From assembly GCA_034429215.1 (NCBI GenBank), contig DAOUGI010000108.1:1-64000 (forward strand): DNA of 64,000 nucleotides, read 5' to 3'. The notes beneath the pieces were generated by a model, which was not told the origin of the DNA, made no database searches, and saw nothing but the letters and a program-made list of their open reading frames with translations. The DNA is from JAFGOG01 sp034429215. GTDB taxonomy: Bacteria; Chloroflexota; Anaerolineae; JAAYZQ01. Below, in pieces: positions 60,659 through 64,000 of the stretch. The first letter of the stretch is position 1. The number at the start of each line of letters is the position of its first letter. The translations under genes and the position numbers were made by a program.

Positions 60659-62647
60659 ATGCACGTTAAAAAGGTAAGAATCTCCAAGACCTGGTTGGTC
60701 TGGACGGCGCTGCTGCTCATGAGCCTCATCCTGACCGTCCAGGCGTTCGGCAGCGTCGAATCGAGCCAGGCCTTCAGCCCGCTGGCCGCCGGGGTCACCA
60801 AGTCGGTCGAGCCGCCGTCGATCCCGCCCGGCCAGACACTCGCACCTCACTACACCGTCACCTTTTCCAATCCGGCCACCACCACCCTCATCCTCGACTG
60901 GGTCACCGACACCCTGCCCGCCGGATTCGTTTTTGTCGACATGGTCCCCGAGAGCGACTGGCACCAGGACCCGGTCGACCCTGTCGGCCCGGTCATCGTC
61001 TGGCAGGGGCCCATCACCGTCCCGGCCACCTCCACCCTGTCCCTCATCTACGCCGTCTATGTGCCGGCCAGCGTCCCGCCCAGCTCCGTCCCTTACGTCA
61101 ACACCGTCATCGCCCGCGCCGGTGAGACCACCCTCGGCCCGGCTACCGCCGGCCTGGTGGTCGGCGCCCCCAACCTGAATGTGACCAAGACCGCCGAGCC
61201 GGCCCGCCTCCTGCCCGGCCAACCGGTCGACTACACCGTCACCTTTGCTAACAGCGGCCAACTGACCGGTACCCTGGCCGTCATCAGCGACACCCTCGAC
61301 CCGTCGTTGACCTTTGTCGAGATGCTGCCCGGCAGCGATGTCACCGACCCGCCGGCCCAGGTAGACAACACCCTGGTGTGGACCGGACCCTTTACCCTGC
61401 CCGCCTCAGCCGGCCTGGTGCTCAAATACCAGGTCGACACCTCGACCGCCGCCGGCTGGCACTGGCCGTGCAACCAGGTCACCGCTCTCGCCGATGACGG
61501 CCCGGTCGACCCGGCCCGCGCCTGCGTCGAGGTCGGTCCTGAAACGGCATCCGTTTACCTGCCCCTCATCCTCAAGAACCTGCACCGCTGGGCCGAGTTC
61601 ACCATCGCCAAGAGCGTCACCCCCACCACCGTCACCGACATGGCCGGTGAGGTGGTCACCTACACCGTGACGATCGCCAACATCGGCAACATCTCGGGCA
61701 AGCTGGCCGCCGTGGTCGATACCCTGCCGGCCGGATTCACCTACCTGGACATGGCAGCCGGCAGCGACGTGGCCGCCGACCCGGTCGGCGCCACCGGCCT
61801 GATCCGCTGGCCCGGCCCGTTCACCGTCGCCGCCGGCGGGCAGTTGCGGCTGATCTACCGGGTAGCGCCCAGCCAGACGGTGGGCCAATACGCCAACTCG
61901 GCCAACGTCGAGGTCCTGTTCGGCAAACCGCCCGCCGGTCCGGCCTCGGCCTGGGTCACCGTGGAGCGAGGCGTGCTGCTGGAAGAGTATTTCGACAACA
62001 CCATCGACAACTGGACCAAATTCCTGAACTACTGGCGGCTTCAGCCTGCCCAGTGGTACTGGGAGCAGAACACCGGCGTGAGCGGCGGCGGGGCCAACCA
62101 CGAGTGCTGCGGCAACCCCGAAAAAGAGGCCGAGGACGCCGTGCTCATGTACCTGGGCGAGGGCGCCGAGAGCTGGACCAACTATCGCATCGAGGCCAAG
62201 TTCAACTTTCACGAGGGCGCCGGCCCGGTGGGCGTGTGGGTGCGCGGCCAGTACGAGCCCAATGATACCCGCTGCCAGTGGATGACCGGCTACTATATCG
62301 TCGTCGGCGGCCGGCCTACTGCCGATTATCACACGGTCAAGATCGCCCAACTGCAGACGCTGACCGACTGCTGGGGCGCCGCCTGTGACAACCCGCAGAA
62401 CCTGTACTGCTTTAACAACCCGCACGACATGGCCGACGTCCAACTGCCCGGGGCGCTAACCCGGGGGGTGTGGCATACCCTGGTGGTCGAAGTACGGGAT
62501 GCCAACATCAAGGTCTGGTACGACGGCGAGCTGTCCCTCGACTTTACCGACCCGAAGGAGCCGTTCCTCATGGGCACCGTCGGGCTCAAGACCTACAAGG
62601 CCGAGTGGATCAGCTACGACAACATCATCGTCACGCCCCTGCAATAA
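60659..62647 (+). CDS. Secreted protein with three DUF11 domains and a C-terminal LamG-like domain (second of tandem pair)
   Basis: 662 residues from the ATG at 60659 (AAGGAG eight bases upstream). Signal peptide at 8-32. Three DUF11 domains (about 38-170, 175-290, 310-430); the second and third match the two domains of the 58954 protein nearly block for block (ARLLPGQPVDYTVTFANSGQ, VYLPLILKNLHRWAEFTIAK). The first DUF11 is extra. The LamG-like C-terminal domain has MYLGEGAESWTNYRIEAKF and six to seven Cys residues (CCGNP, CQWM, DCWGAACDN, YCF), more than the first copy. Likely a surface protein produced by gene duplication. Confidence 0.88.
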   Translation: MHVKKVRISKTWLVWTALLLMSLILTVQAFGSVESSQAFSPLAAGVTKSVEPPSIPPGQTLAPHYTVTFSNPATTTLILDWVTDTLPAGFVFVDMVPESDWHQDPVDPVGPVIVWQGPITVPATSTLSLIYAVYVPASVPPSSVPYVNTVIARAGETTLGPATAGLVVGAPNLNVTKTAEPARLLPGQPVDYTVTFANSGQLTGTLAVISDTLDPSLTFVEMLPGSDVTDPPAQVDNTLVWTGPFTLPASAGLVLKYQVDTSTAAGWHWPCNQVTALADDGPVDPARACVEVGPETASVYLPLILKNLHRWAEFTIAKSVTPTTVTDMAGEVVTYTVTIANIGNISGKLAAVVDTLPAGFTYLDMAAGSDVAADPVGATGLIRWPGPFTVAAGGQLRLIYRVAPSQTVGQYANSANVEVLFGKPPAGPASAWVTVERGVLLEEYFDNTIDNWTKFLNYWRLQPAQWYWEQNTGVSGGGANHECCGNPEKEAEDAVLMYLGEGAESWTNYRIEAKFNFHEGAGPVGVWVRGQYEPNDTRCQWMTGYYIVVGGRPTADYHTVKIAQLQTLTDCWGAACDNPQNLYCFNNPHDMADVQLPGALTRGVWHTLVVEVRDANIKVWYDGELSLDFTDPKEPFLMGTVGLKTYKAEWISYDNIIVTPLQ

Positions 62648-62662
62648 GGGCCATCAGCTACC

Positions 62663-62713
62663 GGCGGTCGGCTATCAGCTATCTGGCTGATAGCCGACCG
62701 CCTCAGGTTTTTT
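62663..62713 (+). terminator. Strong intrinsic terminator
   Basis: GGCGGTCGGCTATCAGC (62663-62679) and GCTGATAGCCGACCGCC (62686-62702) form a perfect 17-bp stem with a 6-base loop, followed by TCAGG and TTTTTT (62708-62713). The GTG start of the next gene touches the T-run. Confidence 0.9.
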
Positions 62714-64000
62714 GTGACGACTTATCAAGGAAGGACCGCAGTTCTCATCGCTCTCCTGCCGCTGGGCGTGGGCCTGGCCCTGCGGCTGGCCTATGCCCTG
62801 CACGCCGAGCCCTTTGTCGACGAGCCGACGACGATGCTGGTCGCCCAGGCGATCGCCCGGACCGGTGTGCCGGTCCTGCCGTCGGGCCTGTTCTACGGCA
62901 ATGACCTGCCCTTTTCCTACCTGGCCGGCGCGATGGTCGCCCTCTTTGGCCCGCACCTGCTGGCCGTCCGCCTGCTGAGCGTCGCCGCCGGCATCGCCAC
63001 CATCGGCCTGGCCTTTGCCGCCGGGCGCAGCCTCTTTTCGCAGCAGGCCGGCCTGTGGGCTGCCCTGCTGCTGGCCCTGGCGCCCCAGGAGATCGTCTGG
63101 GGCAGCCGTGCCCGGGCCTATGCCCTGCTCGAGCTGCTCGTCCTGGCCTCGGCCTGGCTCTACTACGCCGGCGTGTCAGGCGACCGGGCCGGGTTGCGCC
63201 GCCTGGGGCTGCTTTTCCTGGTGGCGGCCATCTTTGTCCATCCCGAGGCCGCCCTGTTGCTCCCGGCGCTGATCGTGGCCGCCGGGTTGATCAAAGGGTG
63301 GCGGTGGTGGGCCAGGCCGGTCCACCTGGCCGAGCTGGCTCTGGCCGGCGCCGGGGCCGGCGCCCGCTACCTCCTCCAGGTGGCCCTGGCCCGCGGCTGG
63401 ATCGGAGGCTATGCGACGGTGACCGGCAGCCGTCCTCCCCTGCAATTGCCTCTCGACCTGCCGGCTCGACTCCAAGAAGTCGCCCCCTTTTTCTTCGATT
63501 CGGAACGACTGCCCTGGACCATGCTTGCCCTGTTTGCCCTGGCTGTGACCATCTGGCAAGTTGCTCGTAGTAACGACTCTGGCCGTTCCCTCCCCACCCT
63601 CTTTTTCTCTGCCTGCCTGTGGCTGCCGCCGCTGGCCATGGTCCTCCTCCTGGGCAGTACCTACCAGAGCCCGCGCTACCTGGCCATGCTGCTGCCCATC
63701 TTTGCCCTGGTCGCCGCCGCCGGACTCGGCCGGGTCGTGGAAGGCCTGCGGCCGGCCGCAAAACCCTGGGCCGTCCCGGCCGCGATTGCCGTTCTGACCC
63801 TGGTCATCCTCGCCGCCTACGCTCCACCTGCCGTCAATGCCGCTACGTCGCCGGAAAAGGGCTTTCGCCAGGCGTTCGAGTTGGTCGAGGAGCAGTGGCA
63901 GCCCGGCGACCGGGTCGCCACCGTCGCCCCGGCCTTTAGCCAGCTAGTGCTGGGCCGCTGTGACCTGTTTACTCTGGGCAAAGAGCACGAAGAGTTTGTC
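62714..64000 (+). CDS. GT39-like membrane glycosyltransferase, 3' end outside window
   Basis: 429 codons are open to the window end. The first helix is VLIALLPLGVGLALRLAYAL, followed by the acidic loop HAEPFVDEPTTMLVAQAI, as in ArnT/PMT-type transferases, and FYGNDLPFSYLAGAMVALFGP. About nine further helices alternate with basic loops. The GTG at 62714 directly follows the terminator T-run and has no ribosome-binding site, so the start is uncertain; another GTG is at 62768. Probably a lipid-linked-sugar transferase like those at 13483 and 24435. Confidence 0.82.
   Translation, partial: MTTYQGRTAVLIALLPLGVGLALRLAYALHAEPFVDEPTTMLVAQAIARTGVPVLPSGLFYGNDLPFSYLAGAMVALFGPHLLAVRLLSVAAGIATIGLAFAAGRSLFSQQAGLWAALLLALAPQEIVWGSRARAYALLELLVLASAWLYYAGVSGDRAGLRRLGLLFLVAAIFVHPEAALLLPALIVAAGLIKGWRWWARPVHLAELALAGAGAGARYLLQVALARGWIGGYATVTGSRPPLQLPLDLPARLQEVAPFFFDSERLPWTMLALFALAVTIWQVARSNDSGRSLPTLFFSACLWLPPLAMVLLLGSTYQSPRYLAMLLPIFALVAAAGLGRVVEGLRPAAKPWAVPAAIAVLTLVILAAYAPPAVNAATSPEKGFRQAFELVEEQWQPGDRVATVAPAFSQLVLGRCDLFTLGKEHEEFV

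Overview
The window (64 kb, high GC) reads like a chromosome segment from a bacterium of the phylum Chloroflexota, probably Anaerolineae-like. This is inferred from gene content: secreted DUF11 and PD40-propeller proteins with Thr/Pro-rich stalks, recurrent YLPL-type motifs, an effector-associated domain, many B12-dependent enzymes, and several dispersed palindromic repeats. It opens inside the 3' part of a 23S rRNA gene followed by 5S rRNA. No phage, insertion sequence or CRISPR array is visible.

Layout. 1-2.1 kb: rRNA, then a small helical protein gene overlapping a FlK-like thioesterase gene. 2.1-4.2 kb (minus): CinA C-domain protein, and a secreted crystallin protein with a degenerate M23 domain. 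4.4-9.5 kb: surface-glycan genes (GT2, NDP-sugar epimerase, two GT4), interrupted by a HigBA-type toxin-antitoxin pair with its own consensus promoter. 9.5-11.8 kb (minus): a membrane protein with effector-associated and degenerate vWA domains, and a lipoprotein. 12-29.8 kb: a long glycan/envelope region with three B12-radical SAM enzymes, GT39-like membrane transferases, a BNR-SGNH mosaic exoprotein, hexapeptide acyltransferase, flippase, AP-superfamily phosphohydrolase, DegT aminotransferase and GT2. 29.9-34 kb: an MpsC/DUF2294 protein, a candidate small RNA, a decayed exoprotein fragment and two secreted PD40-propeller proteins. 34.1-40 kb: an ion-homeostasis operon (P-II-like protein, Na/Ca antiporter, UspA-DUF389-SH3 protein, CLC channel with CBS and RCK_C domains).

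40-58.4 kb holds the most interesting locus. A minus-strand operon encodes a complete Dpp/Opp-type ABC importer with an MttB-like methyltransferase gene between the permease and ATPase genes, followed by a baeRF-type protein. It is divergent from a plus-strand operon that begins with an RpiR/SIS regulator and continues with two different opine-dehydrogenase-family enzymes, a C45 Ntn acyltransferase, a 1,226-residue B12-binding + TIM-barrel-like + GlmL/MutL-type ATPase fusion, a D-Ala-D-Ala-ligase-like ATP-grasp protein and a Nudix hydrolase. The arrangement suggests uptake and B12-dependent processing of an opine-like or N-substituted amino acid/peptide. The substrate is unknown and the pathway is an inference.

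58.9-64 kb: two tandemly duplicated DUF11/LamG-like secreted proteins and a GT39-like membrane protein cut off by the window end. Promoters are easy to see: several are TTGACA-like boxes with 17-bp spacers and TATAAT-like -10 boxes, some with inverted repeats in the spacer.
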